Below, piece after piece: positions 17,878 through 27,103 of a stretch of 64,000 bases of DNA. The position numbers and the translations under genes were made by a program. Position 1 is the stretch's first letter, and each line of letters starts with the position of its first letter. Under the pieces are notes generated by a model, which saw only the letters and a list, made by a program, of their open reading frames with translations, had not been told where the DNA came from and made no database searches. Source of the DNA: Betaproteobacteria bacterium (GTDB lineage Bacteria > Pseudomonadota > Gammaproteobacteria > Burkholderiales > Casimicrobiaceae); assembly GCA_016192065.1 (NCBI GenBank), contig JACPUX010000072.1, forward strand, positions 300,335 to 364,334, in the 5' to 3' direction.

Positions 17878-18987
17878 CTAAGAAGTAGGCGCGGCGGGCA
17901 GAAAGCGAGCTGGATCGACCGGCTTGCCGAAGCGCCGAATCTCGAAATGCAGCTTGGGTTGATCGGCGTCCGTGTTGCCCAGTTCGGCAATTCTCTGGCC
18001 TTTGCTCACGGCGTCGCCTTCCTTGATGAGGATTTCCTTATTGTGCGCATAGGCCGAGAGGTAGGTCTTGTTATGCTTGATGATGATGAGTTTGCCGTAG
18101 CCGCGCAAGCCGCTGCCCGCGTACACCACCCTTCCGGCGGCGCTGGCCAATACCGCCTGGCCGGTCTTGCCGGCGATGTCGAGGCCCTTGAGATTGGCGT
18201 TCTCGTTGAAAGGCGCGATCACCTTGCCGCTGGTGGGCCAGATCCAATCGACGCGGTCTTCCTCGCCTGCCCCGGCAACGGTTGCCATGGCCGCTTCGGG
18301 TTTGGGCTCGGGCTTGGCCTCCGGTTTCGCTTCCGGCCTGGGTTCTGGCGGCGCCGCGGGCCTGGCCTCGGGCCTCACTTCGGGTTTGGGTTCCGGCATC
18401 GGCAAGGGCCTGGCCTCGGCACGCGCCTCCGGCAGGATCGCCGGCAAGGCCGCTTTGGCGACCTGGGCCAGCGCCTGATCACTGTAGGGCAGTTTGATCG
18501 CCTTGGGCTGTGTCTTCAGGGCGCCGCCGGTCGCACTTGGCGGGGGGGCGAGGGGCCGAGCCTCGCCCACCGGGACCGTCGGCGCCATCGCGGTGGTGGC
18601 ACTCCCGGTGCCGTTGGGCGAGGGCGCCGACCCGTTCGCCGGAATCGCCGTGGACGACGGCGGTCGGACACGAAGTGTTTGCCCGACGCGAATCACATTG
18701 GCGTTCTCGATGTTGTTCATCGCCGCCAACTCGCGGTAATCGAGCCCATGCTCCAGCGCGATGCTGTAGAGCGTGTCGCCGCGCTTGACCAGGTACTGCT
18801 CGGGGCGCGGGTCGATCGCGATCGCTGGCAAGGGTGGCGCCGCCGGGATCGGAGCCGGCACCACACTGGCCGGAGGCGGCGGCACCGCCACCCTTTCAGT
18901 GACTGGCGCGGGTTGTCGGGAAGCACAGGCCGCCAACAACGTGGCCAAGGCGATCACAAGCAATGTTCGGCGAGTTCTCAAGTTCAT
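17878..18987 (-). CDS. nlpD: NlpD-like lipoprotein, LysM and degenerate LytM (M23) domains
   Basis: A 369-residue lipoprotein. The signal ends in the lipobox LLAAC (Cys21), a LysM domain follows at about 65-108 (YLVKRGDTLYSIALEHG), then a Pro/Glu/Lys-rich linker of PEPKPE-type repeats (about 200-240) and a C-terminal LytM/M23 domain. The zinc-binding His-x3-Asp is replaced (NLKGLDIAG) and the second site reads KLHFEIRR, so the domain is probably inactive as a peptidase, as in E. coli NlpD, which activates the amidase AmiC. The start overlaps the pcm stop by four bases. The usual downstream neighbour rpoS is absent; the convergent tgpA follows instead. Confidence 0.93.
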   Translation of the reverse strand: MNLRTRRTLLVIALATLLAACASRQPAPVTERVAVPPPPASVVPAPIPAAPPLPAIAIDPRPEQYLVKRGDTLYSIALEHGLDYRELAAMNNIENANVIRVGQTLRVRPPSSTAIPANGSAPSPNGTGSATTAMAPTVPVGEARPLAPPPSATGGALKTQPKAIKLPYSDQALAQVAKAALPAILPEARAEARPLPMPEPKPEVRPEARPAAPPEPRPEAKPEAKPEPKPEAAMATVAGAGEEDRVDWIWPTSGKVIAPFNENANLKGLDIAGKTGQAVLASAAGRVVYAGSGLRGYGKLIIIKHNKTYLSAYAHNKEILIKEGDAVSKGQRIAELGNTDADQPKLHFEIRRFGKPVDPARFLPAAPTS

Positions 18988-19664
18988 GCCATTCCTGTAA
19001 GCAAAGGGACAAAGCGAACCGCCTCGTGAACGGTCTCATGCAGGTCGTCCGCGGTCTTTTCGACCACCACCAGGCGCTGCTCTCCACCCTGCGCGCGCGG
19101 CAGGGTCAGCGGCAGCACCAGCCGCCCGCCGTCGATCAGTTGCTCGGTGAGGGCCATCGGCACCAGGGTTGAGCCTGCGGCGACGATGATGCCTTCGAAT
19201 TGCAGGTCCTCGGGCAGTCGCGCCGCGCCATCGGCGTGCTTGAGGCGAACATTGGACGCCCGCAAGCTCAAGAGGTTGCGCCGCGCTTTGGCCAAGAGGG
19301 CGCCGATGCGCTCGACCGAATAGACTTCCTTGCAAAACTGCGCCAGGACCGCGGTTTGATAGCCACAACCGGTGCCCACTTCCAGCACCGCGCCGAGGTT
19401 CTTGCCCTGGCGCATCAGCTCGCACATGCGCGCGACCACCCAGGGCTGGGAAATGGTCTGGCCAAAGCCGATCGGCAAAGGAGAGTCTTCGTAAGCACGC
19501 GAAGCCAGTGCCTCGTCCACGAAAATATGGCGCGGCACGGCCTGCATGGCCGCCAGCACCACTTCGTCCTGAATGCCTTGCTCGCGCAGGCGTTCGACCA
19601 TGCGCTGGCGCGTGCGCGCCGAGGTCATGCCGATGCCCGAGAAGCGGTCGCTTGATGCCACCAC
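18984..19664 (-). CDS. pcm: Protein-L-isoaspartate O-methyltransferase
   Basis: This 226-residue enzyme uses S-adenosylmethionine to methylate isoaspartyl residues so that damaged proteins can be repaired. Motifs are PLPIGFGQTISQPWVVARM (substrate-binding and active-site region) and VLEVGTGCGYQTAVLAQ (SAM-binding motif I). Start is GTG 19664, one base after the surE stop, giving a short N-terminal extension relative to the family core; an internal ATG is possible. The order surE-pcm-nlpD is widely conserved in proteobacteria. Confidence 0.97.
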   Translation of the reverse strand: MVASSDRFSGIGMTSARTRQRMVERLREQGIQDEVVLAAMQAVPRHIFVDEALASRAYEDSPLPIGFGQTISQPWVVARMCELMRQGKNLGAVLEVGTGCGYQTAVLAQFCKEVYSVERIGALLAKARRNLLSLRASNVRLKHADGAARLPEDLQFEGIIVAAGSTLVPMALTEQLIDGGRLVLPLTLPRAQGGEQRLVVVEKTADDLHETVHEAVRFVPLLTGMA

Positions 19665-19665
19665 G

Positions 19666-20421
19666 TCAGCGCTTGAGCCAGGCCTCTACGGCCTGCACTT
19701 CGTGGTAGTGGGTGAGGTCCATTTGCAAAGGGGTGATCGACACCTTGCCACTAGCGGTCGCGCCAAAATCCGTGCCCTCGCCCGCGTCCGCCGCAGGCCC
19801 GGCGGCGCCGACCCAGTAGATGATTTCGCCGCGCGGACTCTGCTGGCGAATCACCGGCTCGGCCTTGTGTCGTTTTCCTAGGCGCGTGACCTGCCAACCG
19901 CGCAAGTCCGACGCCGGTACATTGGGTACATTGACGTTCAAGAGCCAGGGTGTGGAACCTTGCTGGCGCTGGAAGCGCTGCACGAGCTGCGCCGCGACCT
20001 GGGCCGCGGTTTCGAAATACTCTTCGCCGCCGCCGTCGTGGCGGCTCACCAGCGACACCGCGATCGACGGAATGCCGAGAAGAAAACCCTCGGTAGCCGC
20101 CGCCACGGTTCCCGAGTAAATCGTGTCATCCCCCATGTTGGCGCCCAGGTTGATGCCCGAAACGATCATGTCGGGCAACTTGTCGAGAACACCAGTGACC
20201 GCCAGGTGTACACAGTCGGTCGGCGTACCGTTGACGTACAAAAAGCCGTTCGGCGCTTGGCGCACGGTGAGCGGGCGATCGAGGGTGAGCGAGTTGCTGG
20301 CGCCACTGCGATCTCGTTCAGGGGCGACGACGACGATTTCGGCATGCACCGCCAAGGCGGCCGCGAGTCGTTCCAGACCGGGCGCGAAATAGCCGTCGTC
20401 ATTGCTGAGGAGAATGCGCAT
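19666..20421 (-). CDS. surE: 5'/3'-nucleotidase SurE
   Basis: SurE dephosphorylates nucleoside monophosphates and is linked to stationary-phase survival. The 251-residue protein starts [16 protein letters not shown] with the metal-binding Asp8-Asp9 pair. The conserved [17 protein letters not shown] and [19 protein letters not shown] segments complete the active site. It is the first gene of the surE-pcm-nlpD operon, with a clear promoter upstream at 20460-20489. Confidence 0.98.
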   Translation of the reverse strand: MRILLSNDDGYFAPGLERLAAALAVHAEIVVVAPERDRSGASNSLTLDRPLTVRQAPNGFLYVNGTPTDCVHLAVTGVLDKLPDMIVSGINLGANMGDDTIYSGTVAAATEGFLLGIPSIAVSLVSRHDGGGEEYFETAAQVAAQLVQRFQRQQGSTPWLLNVNVPNVPASDLRGWQVTRLGKRHKAEPVIRQQSPRGEIIYWVGAAGPAADAGEGTDFGATASGKVSITPLQMDLTHYHEVQAVEAWLKR

Positions 20422-20459
20422 GGGGTGGTTCTGGTCCGCGTTCGGTGGAAGAGCGACTA

Positions 20460-20489
20460 ATTATAAGCCAGGGGCCGCCTGGCTGTCCC
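20460..20489 (-). promoter_or_regulatory. Promoter of surE-pcm-nlpD, with palindromic spacer
   Basis: On the minus strand a perfect TATAAT (20460-20465) lies 18 bp after GGGACA (20484-20489). The spacer contains an inverted repeat, gccagg-ggccg-cctggc (20467-20483), which could be a repressor site. Transcription would start about 30 nt before the surE ATG. Confidence 0.6.
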
Positions 20490-20534
20490 ATCGGACCCTC
20501 ATCCCGCAACGGTTAGCCGCGACTCTCGCGCATC

Positions 20535-20543
20535 TGCTATATT
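20535..20543 (+). promoter_or_regulatory. Extended -10 promoter of pgi
   Basis: TGC-TATATT (20535-20543) is an extended -10 element on the plus strand. No convincing -35 hexamer is present at the usual distance, in line with extended -10 promoters. The transcript would begin near 20550, about 20 nt before the TTG start of pgi. Confidence 0.5.
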
Positions 20544-20571
20544 CTCCCGAGGCCTTCCGCTCTGCCGCGAA

Positions 20572-22212
20572 TTGAACTCCAACGCACTCCCGCCTACGAT
20601 CAATGCCTGGACCACCCCGGCGTGGCTAGATCTCATGAACATTGCGCGGGATGGTGGCCCGGATTCGCGCGCGCTGTTCGCCGCCGAGCCTGAGCGCTTC
20701 GCGCATTGGTCCTTCCAGTGTGGCGATCTGCTGGTCGACTTCTCCAAACAGCGCTGGCACGCCGAAGCGCTGGCCGCGTTGCTCGCGCTTGCCGAGCAGA
20801 CGGCGTTGTCGGATTGGATCAACGCGCTGTTCGCCGGCGCCCACGTAAACAACACCGAAGATCGGGCCGCCATGCATTGGGCCTTGCGTCGATCGACGGT
20901 GGACGTCAATTCACCCAGCGGCTTGGAGACCGAGGTCTTGCGCGTACGCAAGCGAATGTACACGCTAGCCGAGGGACTGCGTGGTGGCCGGCAGCTCGGA
21001 GCGACCGGCCGGCCGCTGTCCTGCATTGTCAACCTGGGCATCGGTGGCTCCGACCTCGGGCCGCGCTTGGTGTGCGACGCGCTGATACCGTTCGCGCAGC
21101 CGAATCTGCGCGCGGCCTTCGTCGCCAACGTCGATGGCGCGGAACTCTCCCGGGTTCTGCACGACGCTCCACCCGAGAGCACGCTGTTCGTAGTCACCTC
21201 GAAGACCTTCACGACGCAGGAGACCTTGCGCAACGCGCTAAGCGCGCGCGACTGGCTGCGGGCGAAGCTCGGCGCCGAAGCGTCGATCGGCGCCCACTTT
21301 CTGGCGGTAACCGCCAACCCCAGCGCGGCCGGGGAGTTCGGCATTGATGCGGAACGAATTCTACCGATGTGGGACTGGGTTGGCGGGCGCTATTCAGTCT
21401 GGTCGGCAGTGGGTTTCACCGTCGCCGCGATGATCGGACCAGCGGCCTTCGAACTATTCCTCAAGGGTGCGGCGGTGGTCGATGAACACTTCCGCAAGCG
21501 GCCCCTGGCACGCAATGTCCCGGTCCTGATGGCTATGGTCGGCATCTGGAACCGCAACTTCCTGGGCTATCCGGACCACGCGGTGGTGCCGTATGCGCGC
21601 GGTCTGGAGCTTTTCGCCGCGTATTTGCAGCAATTGGAGATGGAGAGCAATGGCAAGTCGGTGGCGCGCGACGGCAAACTCGCGACGCCGGTAACCTGTC
21701 CGGCGGTATGGGGGACGGTGGGCACCAGCGGGCAGCACGCCTATTTCCAGTGGTTGCACCAAGGTACCCTGGGCGCACCAGTGGACTTCGTGCTGATCGC
21801 GCGAGGCGAAAGCAGGTTGCCGGACCACCAGGAAATGCTCCTCGCCAATGCCTTGGCTCAGGCACAAGCCCTGCTCCACGGCAAAGAGCAGGCCGTGGCC
21901 GACGCGGAACACCCGGGGGCACCGCAACTTGCGGCGCAGCGCAGCTTCGCCGGTGGACGCCCTTCGACCACGCTGGTGCTGCCCGAACTTGACCCGTTCC
22001 ACCTGGGGCAGTTGTTGGCGCTCTACGAACACAAGACTTTTGCTCAGGGCGTGCTCTGGGGAGTCAATCCCTTCGACCAGTGGGGCGTGGAACTGGGCAA
22101 GACCCTTGCGGCACCTCTGCTCAACGCGCTGCGTGGCGGACTCGAACCGAATGCGCTCGACGGCTCGACCCGCGGCTTATTGCGTCATCTGCTGAAGCTT
22201 CGGCAAAGTTAG
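20572..22212 (+). CDS. pgi: Glucose-6-phosphate isomerase
   Basis: Interconverts glucose-6-phosphate and fructose-6-phosphate. The 546-residue sequence has the two family signatures, LAVTANPSAAGEFGI...MWDWVGGRYSVWSAVG and the C-terminal LWGVNPFDQWGVELGK, as well as NLGIGGSDLGPRL in the sugar-phosphate site. The start is a TTG at 20572: its first 25 residues align with the usual N-terminal helix (AWTTPAWLDLMNIARD), whereas the next ATG at 20635 would remove it. Length is normal for the proteobacterial enzyme. Confidence 0.97.
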   Translation: MNSNALPPTINAWTTPAWLDLMNIARDGGPDSRALFAAEPERFAHWSFQCGDLLVDFSKQRWHAEALAALLALAEQTALSDWINALFAGAHVNNTEDRAAMHWALRRSTVDVNSPSGLETEVLRVRKRMYTLAEGLRGGRQLGATGRPLSCIVNLGIGGSDLGPRLVCDALIPFAQPNLRAAFVANVDGAELSRVLHDAPPESTLFVVTSKTFTTQETLRNALSARDWLRAKLGAEASIGAHFLAVTANPSAAGEFGIDAERILPMWDWVGGRYSVWSAVGFTVAAMIGPAAFELFLKGAAVVDEHFRKRPLARNVPVLMAMVGIWNRNFLGYPDHAVVPYARGLELFAAYLQQLEMESNGKSVARDGKLATPVTCPAVWGTVGTSGQHAYFQWLHQGTLGAPVDFVLIARGESRLPDHQEMLLANALAQAQALLHGKEQAVADAEHPGAPQLAAQRSFAGGRPSTTLVLPELDPFHLGQLLALYEHKTFAQGVLWGVNPFDQWGVELGKTLAAPLLNALRGGLEPNALDGSTRGLLRHLLKLRQS

Positions 22213-22276
22213 GCCTCCCCCTCTAAGGCTGCGGGCGGCCGAAGGCACCCTCGCGCAAGTCTTCCAGCGCCAGCGC

Positions 22277-23305
22277 TCAGGGCGCAGCACGCGCCTCGCG
22301 CAAGGCCTGAGCCAGATCCCACACCGCGCTTGCATAAAGGCGCGAACGGTTGTATCGCATCAGGACCTGGAAATTCTGCATGGCGAAGCGGTACTCCTCA
22401 CCGTCGGAGCCCTCAAGCATCACCAGCATGCCCATGGGGTCACTCTCGATCAAGCCCGCGTCGGCGAGGCTTACGCCCAGTTCCATCCAGCTACGCAGGG
22501 CGCGCCGCGAACTGAGCCCACGGTCCAGTTCGGCAGGCGCACTCTGCCCCGCCACCGCCACCGACACCAGCGCCGGCTCCCCCGCCGCCCAGCCGTGTTC
22601 CAGCAAGAAATGGGCGACGCTGCCAACGACATCCGGGCCGTCGTTCCAGATATTTACTTTGCCGTCGCGGTTGAAATCGACGGCATAGCGCCGATAGCTG
22701 CTGGGCATGAATTGTGGCAAGCCCATAGCGCCGGCGTAGGAACCTTCTGGCGCCAAGGGCGAAATTCGCTGCTCGCGTGCCAACAACAGGAACTGCATCA
22801 GCTCTCTGCGAAAAAACTCGGCGCGGCGCGGATAATCGAAGGCAAGCGTGGCCAGCGCATCGATCACGCGATAGCGACCAGTATTGCGGCCGTAAAACGT
22901 CTCTACCCCGATGATGGCCACGACCACTTCGGCGGGAACGCCATACTGAGCCTCGGCGCGCTCCAGCGTCACCAAATTGCGTTGCCAGTAGGTGAGTCCG
23001 CCAGCGATTCGCGCCGGCGTAACGAACTGCGCCCGGTATTCATGCCACTTCGGCGGCGCCACTACCGGCCGAGAAATCGCGTCGAGCACCAGGGGTTCAC
23101 GCTTTACCTGCGTGAACAGGACCCGCAACTGGCGGGCGCTGAAACCATGCTCGCGGACCAATTCACCAATCAGTTCGGCGGTTTCCGGGCGCTTGCTGTA
23201 TTCCCCCAGCCGTACCGGCTTCGCCTGGACGACACAAGCCGCCAGACCGATGACGATCATCATCGCCGCCCGTCCCAGGGAGGAACACCGGGGAGCAATC
23301 AGCAT
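22277..23305 (-). CDS. mltB: Lytic murein transglycosylase B
   Basis: A 342-residue outer-membrane lipoprotein that cleaves peptidoglycan glycan strands with 1,6-anhydro product formation. The signal peptide ends in a lipobox GLAAC (Cys24). The family SLT_2 domain carries the catalytic glutamate Glu135 in AIIGVETFYGRNTG, and the conserved GSYAGAMGLPQFMPSSYRRY and FNRDGKVNIWNDGPDVVGS segments. It is transcribed divergently from pyrD and alone on its strand. Confidence 0.95.
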   Translation of the reverse strand: MLIAPRCSSLGRAAMMIVIGLAACVVQAKPVRLGEYSKRPETAELIGELVREHGFSARQLRVLFTQVKREPLVLDAISRPVVAPPKWHEYRAQFVTPARIAGGLTYWQRNLVTLERAEAQYGVPAEVVVAIIGVETFYGRNTGRYRVIDALATLAFDYPRRAEFFRRELMQFLLLAREQRISPLAPEGSYAGAMGLPQFMPSSYRRYAVDFNRDGKVNIWNDGPDVVGSVAHFLLEHGWAAGEPALVSVAVAGQSAPAELDRGLSSRRALRSWMELGVSLADAGLIESDPMGMLVMLEGSDGEEYRFAMQNFQVLMRYNRSRLYASAVWDLAQALREARAAP

Positions 23306-23420
23306 GAAGACTCCAAGCCTGCCAATGAGCAGGTGATATTATCCCGCATTCCAAGCTTCGAAATGGGTGCCGCGCGCCTCGCCCATCCTGTGAAGCCTCC
23401 CGCTCACGAAATTCTCCGAC

Positions 23421-24482
23421 ATGCTCTACCGCCTGCTGCGCCCGTTGCTTTTCCGCCTCGATCCCGAATTGGCCCATCAATTGGCCTTTGGCGGCCTCGA
23501 CCTTGCCGCGGGCTTGGGCCTGGCCGGGTGCCTTGGCATGCGGACGCCGGGCCGCCCGGTTCGGGTTATGGACCTGGAGTTTCCCAATGCCGTCGGTCTG
23601 GCGGCGGGCCTCGACAAGAACGGCGAACACCTCGACGCGCTCGGCGCCATGGGTTTCGGCTTCATCGAAATCGGTACCGTCACGCCCCGGCCGCAATCCG
23701 GCAATCCCCGGCCGCGCCTGTTTCGCCTGCCCGAAGCCGACGCGTTGATCAACCGCATGGGCTTCAACAATCAGGGCGTCGAGGCTGTGCTGGCGAATGT
23801 CTCCCGCAGCCGTTATCGCGGCATATTGGGCATCAACATCGGCAAGAACGCCGATACGCCGATTGAAAGTGCGGCCGACGACTATCTGACGTGCCTGCGC
23901 AAAGTCTATGGGCGGGCAAGCTACGTGGTGGTCAACATCTCGTCGCCCAACACCAAGAATCTCCGGGATCTGCAAGCGGCATCATCGCTCGATGCCTTGC
24001 TCGCGGTCTTGAAAGCAGAACAACACATTCTGGCACGGGAGTATGGCCGTTATGTCCCCATGGCGGTAAAGATCGCCCCGGATCTCGACGAACAAGCCCT
24101 GCGCGCCATCGCCGCGCAATTGCTAGCCCATCAGATCGACGCCGTGATCGCCACCAACACCACGCTGTCGCGCGCCGGCGTGGAAGGCCTGCCGCATGCT
24201 GAAGAAAGCGGGGGGCTTTCCGGTAGGCCGGTATTCAAGCCGGCGACGAAGGTGTTGCGTATCCTCGGCGAGGAGTTGGCCGGAAAGCTGCCGATCATCG
24301 GAGTCGGCGGAATCTTCTCCGCGGAGGACGCACGCGCCAAGGTCACGGCTGGCGCGTCGCTGGTGCAGGTTTATACGGGGTTCGTCTACCGCGGCCCGAA
24401 TCTGGTCGCCGAATGCGCGCGGGCGCTGGCAGAACCGAGCGCCCGCGACGAACTCAGGCCGGAACGGCGACCTGCTCGTTGA
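23421..24482 (+). CDS. pyrD: Dihydroorotate dehydrogenase (quinone), class 2
   Basis: Membrane-associated flavoenzyme of pyrimidine synthesis, oxidising dihydroorotate with quinone. The N-terminal amphipathic helices ([20 protein letters not shown]) are the class 2 membrane anchor. The catalytic base Ser175 is in [19 protein letters not shown]-binding segments [13 protein letters not shown] and [11 protein letters not shown] are present. The last 29 bp overlap the 3' end of the convergent DUF1631 gene. Confidence 0.98.
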   Translation: MLYRLLRPLLFRLDPELAHQLAFGGLDLAAGLGLAGCLGMRTPGRPVRVMDLEFPNAVGLAAGLDKNGEHLDALGAMGFGFIEIGTVTPRPQSGNPRPRLFRLPEADALINRMGFNNQGVEAVLANVSRSRYRGILGINIGKNADTPIESAADDYLTCLRKVYGRASYVVVNISSPNTKNLRDLQAASSLDALLAVLKAEQHILAREYGRYVPMAVKIAPDLDEQALRAIAAQLLAHQIDAVIATNTTLSRAGVEGLPHAEESGGLSGRPVFKPATKVLRILGEELAGKLPIIGVGGIFSAEDARAKVTAGASLVQVYTGFVYRGPNLVAECARALAEPSARDELRPERRPAR

Positions 24483-26937
24483 GTGTTTCCATCATGCTGA
24501 AGATGGCGCGGTCCATCAAGGGCTCGACATCGACCAAGCGCGCGCGGTTGCCGCGGAAGCGCTCGATCAGTTCGTCGCGGGAAACCGCCAGCGCCTTGTA
24601 GCCCTGCCGATTGGTGAAAAGGTAGTTGCCGCGCAGTGGACTGACCCAAGCGAGTTTGCTGCGCACCCACACGTTTTTGTCGTTGGCGAATTCGATCCAT
24701 GAGCCGCGCACCAAGCTCGCCACCATGCGGCTGGCGGAGCCCGCTTCAGGCCGCCGCGCGGCACTCGCCCGTTCACGCTCGGCAGCGATGGTCGCCTCGG
24801 TGAGTGAGGGCGCGGGTGCGCTCGCCGGTGCAACCGCGGCAACGGTCTCTGGAATGCCGCCGCCGAATGCCGCCGGCGCAACCGCGGTCACGGTTGGCGA
24901 GACGCCACCCCCTGCCGGTGCGATCGTAGGATTGGCGACCGTCGCGACCGAGACCAAGGTAGGTACGCCCTGAGCGAGTACCGCTCCAACCGGCGCTCCG
25001 GCCGGCATTTGATGCAGGCTGGCCTTGACCGCGCCGGCGTGGGCATCGACCAACTGACTGAGGAAGGCCTCGCGCGCGGCGGGCTCCCATTCAATACCTT
25101 GCAGCCCTGAATAGAGACGCTGAAGCAGGCCAGGCAAAAGACTGACCAAGCGTTTTCGATCATCGATGCTGCGCTTGGGCTGAACGCTCCAGATCAAGTC
25201 GTCCATCGTCTGCACGGCCTTCTGCCAGGCCTGACCGTCCTCACCCTCGCGGAAATGCGCCTGCTGCATGGGCGCAACCCAGCGCTCGCGCAAGAAGCTC
25301 AAGAGGAAATCGGGCATGATTTCCAAAGCCCCAGGCGCGGCGCGGCGGTCGATTTCCGCCAGTGCCACGAGGCGTGCGATCTCGCTGCGGTCGCGCTGAT
25401 GGAGTTCTTCGGCCGAGGATTCCACCAGGGCCTCGGCGGCTTTTTCCTCGGTTTCGAGGAAGCCCTCGAAGGCCTCTAGTTCGCGCGCAAAAATTTCGAC
25501 CTGATCGACGAATTCGTCCTGGATGCGATGGATCACGCCTTCGATCGCCCTGAACAGGGCATCGTCGGTTCCGGCCTCGGTGGTCCAACCGATGCCGGCC
25601 TCCGCCAGCCGATCGACCAGCCGGCGCGCCGGGTGCGACCGCTTGGAGAAGAACGCCTTGTCCAGCATCGACGCCTTGAGCACCGGGATTTGCAACCGCC
25701 CCAAAAGGGCTTTGATCGCCGGAGCCAGGTTCTTGTCCTCGTAGATGTAGTCGAAGAGCATCGCCACCAATTCGATGGTCATGGCATCGACATGCCCGAG
25801 TGTAGCCACTCCCGAGGAACTGATCTCGCGCAGGATGTTGCGATCGCCATTCAAAGGCAAATCGAGATCAAGGGCGGCACCGTTGGGCATCACAAAATGC
25901 CCGTTGCCATGCTGAAGCTGGGTCAGGGAATCGAGCATCGAAAGCATTGCCTGCTGCGCCTGCGCAGCCGTCATCGGCCCCGCCGCCGCGCCTGCGGACG
26001 CACCGGGTGACATACCCGCCCCGCCTGGGCTGCCCATGGCGCCAGGCATGCCACCACCGATTCCGGCCCCCGGTGATCCAGCCCGCGCCTGCATACGCGA
26101 AAGCAGGAATTGCAGGGTCGCGAAGACATCGTCACCTTCGGCAAAATCACCGCCTCCAGCGGCGGCTTGGTCGCCTGCTTGTGCACCAGCCGCCATGGCG
26201 GCAGCCGCCGCCGACTTCATTCCTTGGCGGGGGTTGCGGCGCAGCATGGGCCGCAGCGTGGGCAACACCTGCGCATTCACCAGGTGCCGGTTCAAGTCGG
26301 CGTAGATCGAATTGATATCGCCCAGAATGTTCTGGTTGAGCTGGCGCAGAACTGCGAGCTTGATTTCGGTGTCCGCCTGCAGGGCCTGAAAGGCGTCCTT
26401 GAAGGCGCGGCAAATCGCCTGCGGACTGAGCGGATTCTTGGCCTGATCGAGCTCTTCGTTGCCGAGCAAATAGCCGACCCGCTGGTTAAAGGCAGAGAAC
26501 TGTTCCTGGCAGACCTCTTCGATGGTATGCGCAAGTTTGCCCATCGCGACACCCTGTTCGATTTCGTCGGAATCGACCAAGCTCAGGTTGTCGGCATTCC
26601 ATTCATAGTCGGCCTGCACCCCCTTGCCACCCGACTTGATGCCGTCGTCGACGCCGGTGCGCAATGCCCGCTCGAATTCGCCAGCGACGCGGGCGCGTTC
26701 TTTTTGAATCAGGGTGCGGGCGGCCAGAAAGAGGTTGACGTCATCATGCCGGACGGACTTCTCGGCCTGCTCGAACAGCAGGGTGGTAAGCCGGTCGAGC
26801 ATGGCGGTGAAAGACAGCAGCAGCCGGTGGATCGCCAGATCGCGGCATTCGTCGAGCAGCTTGGCTGGATCTTGTCCAAGTTCCGCGCTGCCTTTTTGCC
26901 GCCGGTCCTCGTAATCGCTCAACTTGAATACGCCCAT
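24454..26937 (-). CDS. DUF1631 domain-containing protein
   Basis: An 827-residue cytoplasmic protein matching DUF1631, a family largely limited to beta- and gammaproteobacteria and without a settled function. Recognisable segments are [40 protein letters not shown] and a C-terminal PilZ-like stretch ([38 protein letters not shown]). A Gly/Ala/Met-rich low-complexity linker occupies about residues 245-340 and an Ala/Val/Pro-rich one about 635-735. Start at ATG 26937 has an AGAGG site; an upstream in-frame ATG at 26961 is less likely. The PilZ resemblance would allow cyclic-di-GMP control but no RxxxR motif is obvious to me. Confidence 0.85.
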   Translation of the reverse strand: MGVFKLSDYEDRRQKGSAELGQDPAKLLDECRDLAIHRLLLSFTAMLDRLTTLLFEQAEKSVRHDDVNLFLAARTLIQKERARVAGEFERALRTGVDDGIKSGGKGVQADYEWNADNLSLVDSDEIEQGVAMGKLAHTIEEVCQEQFSAFNQRVGYLLGNEELDQAKNPLSPQAICRAFKDAFQALQADTEIKLAVLRQLNQNILGDINSIYADLNRHLVNAQVLPTLRPMLRRNPRQGMKSAAAAAMAAGAQAGDQAAAGGGDFAEGDDVFATLQFLLSRMQARAGSPGAGIGGGMPGAMGSPGGAGMSPGASAGAAAGPMTAAQAQQAMLSMLDSLTQLQHGNGHFVMPNGAALDLDLPLNGDRNILREISSSGVATLGHVDAMTIELVAMLFDYIYEDKNLAPAIKALLGRLQIPVLKASMLDKAFFSKRSHPARRLVDRLAEAGIGWTTEAGTDDALFRAIEGVIHRIQDEFVDQVEIFARELEAFEGFLETEEKAAEALVESSAEELHQRDRSEIARLVALAEIDRRAAPGALEIMPDFLLSFLRERWVAPMQQAHFREGEDGQAWQKAVQTMDDLIWSVQPKRSIDDRKRLVSLLPGLLQRLYSGLQGIEWEPAAREAFLSQLVDAHAGAVKASLHQMPAGAPVGAVLAQGVPTLVSVATVANPTIAPAGGGVSPTVTAVAPAAFGGGIPETVAAVAPASAPAPSLTEATIAAERERASAARRPEAGSASRMVASLVRGSWIEFANDKNVWVRSKLAWVSPLRGNYLFTNRQGYKALAVSRDELIERFRGNRARLVDVEPLMDRAIFSMMETLNEQVAVPA

Positions 26938-27103
26938 GACTGCCTCTTCGCCGGGGGACATGCTGGACCCCTAAATGATGATGAACCAACGCCGGACAGG
27001 TACCCGGCCTCTTGCCATGGCGGCGCGCCAAAACCCTGCGGCAAACAGCCCGCCTCATGCTAAACGCTAAGCTACACCCGGGCTTGCGGACTGTAAATAC
27101 CAA

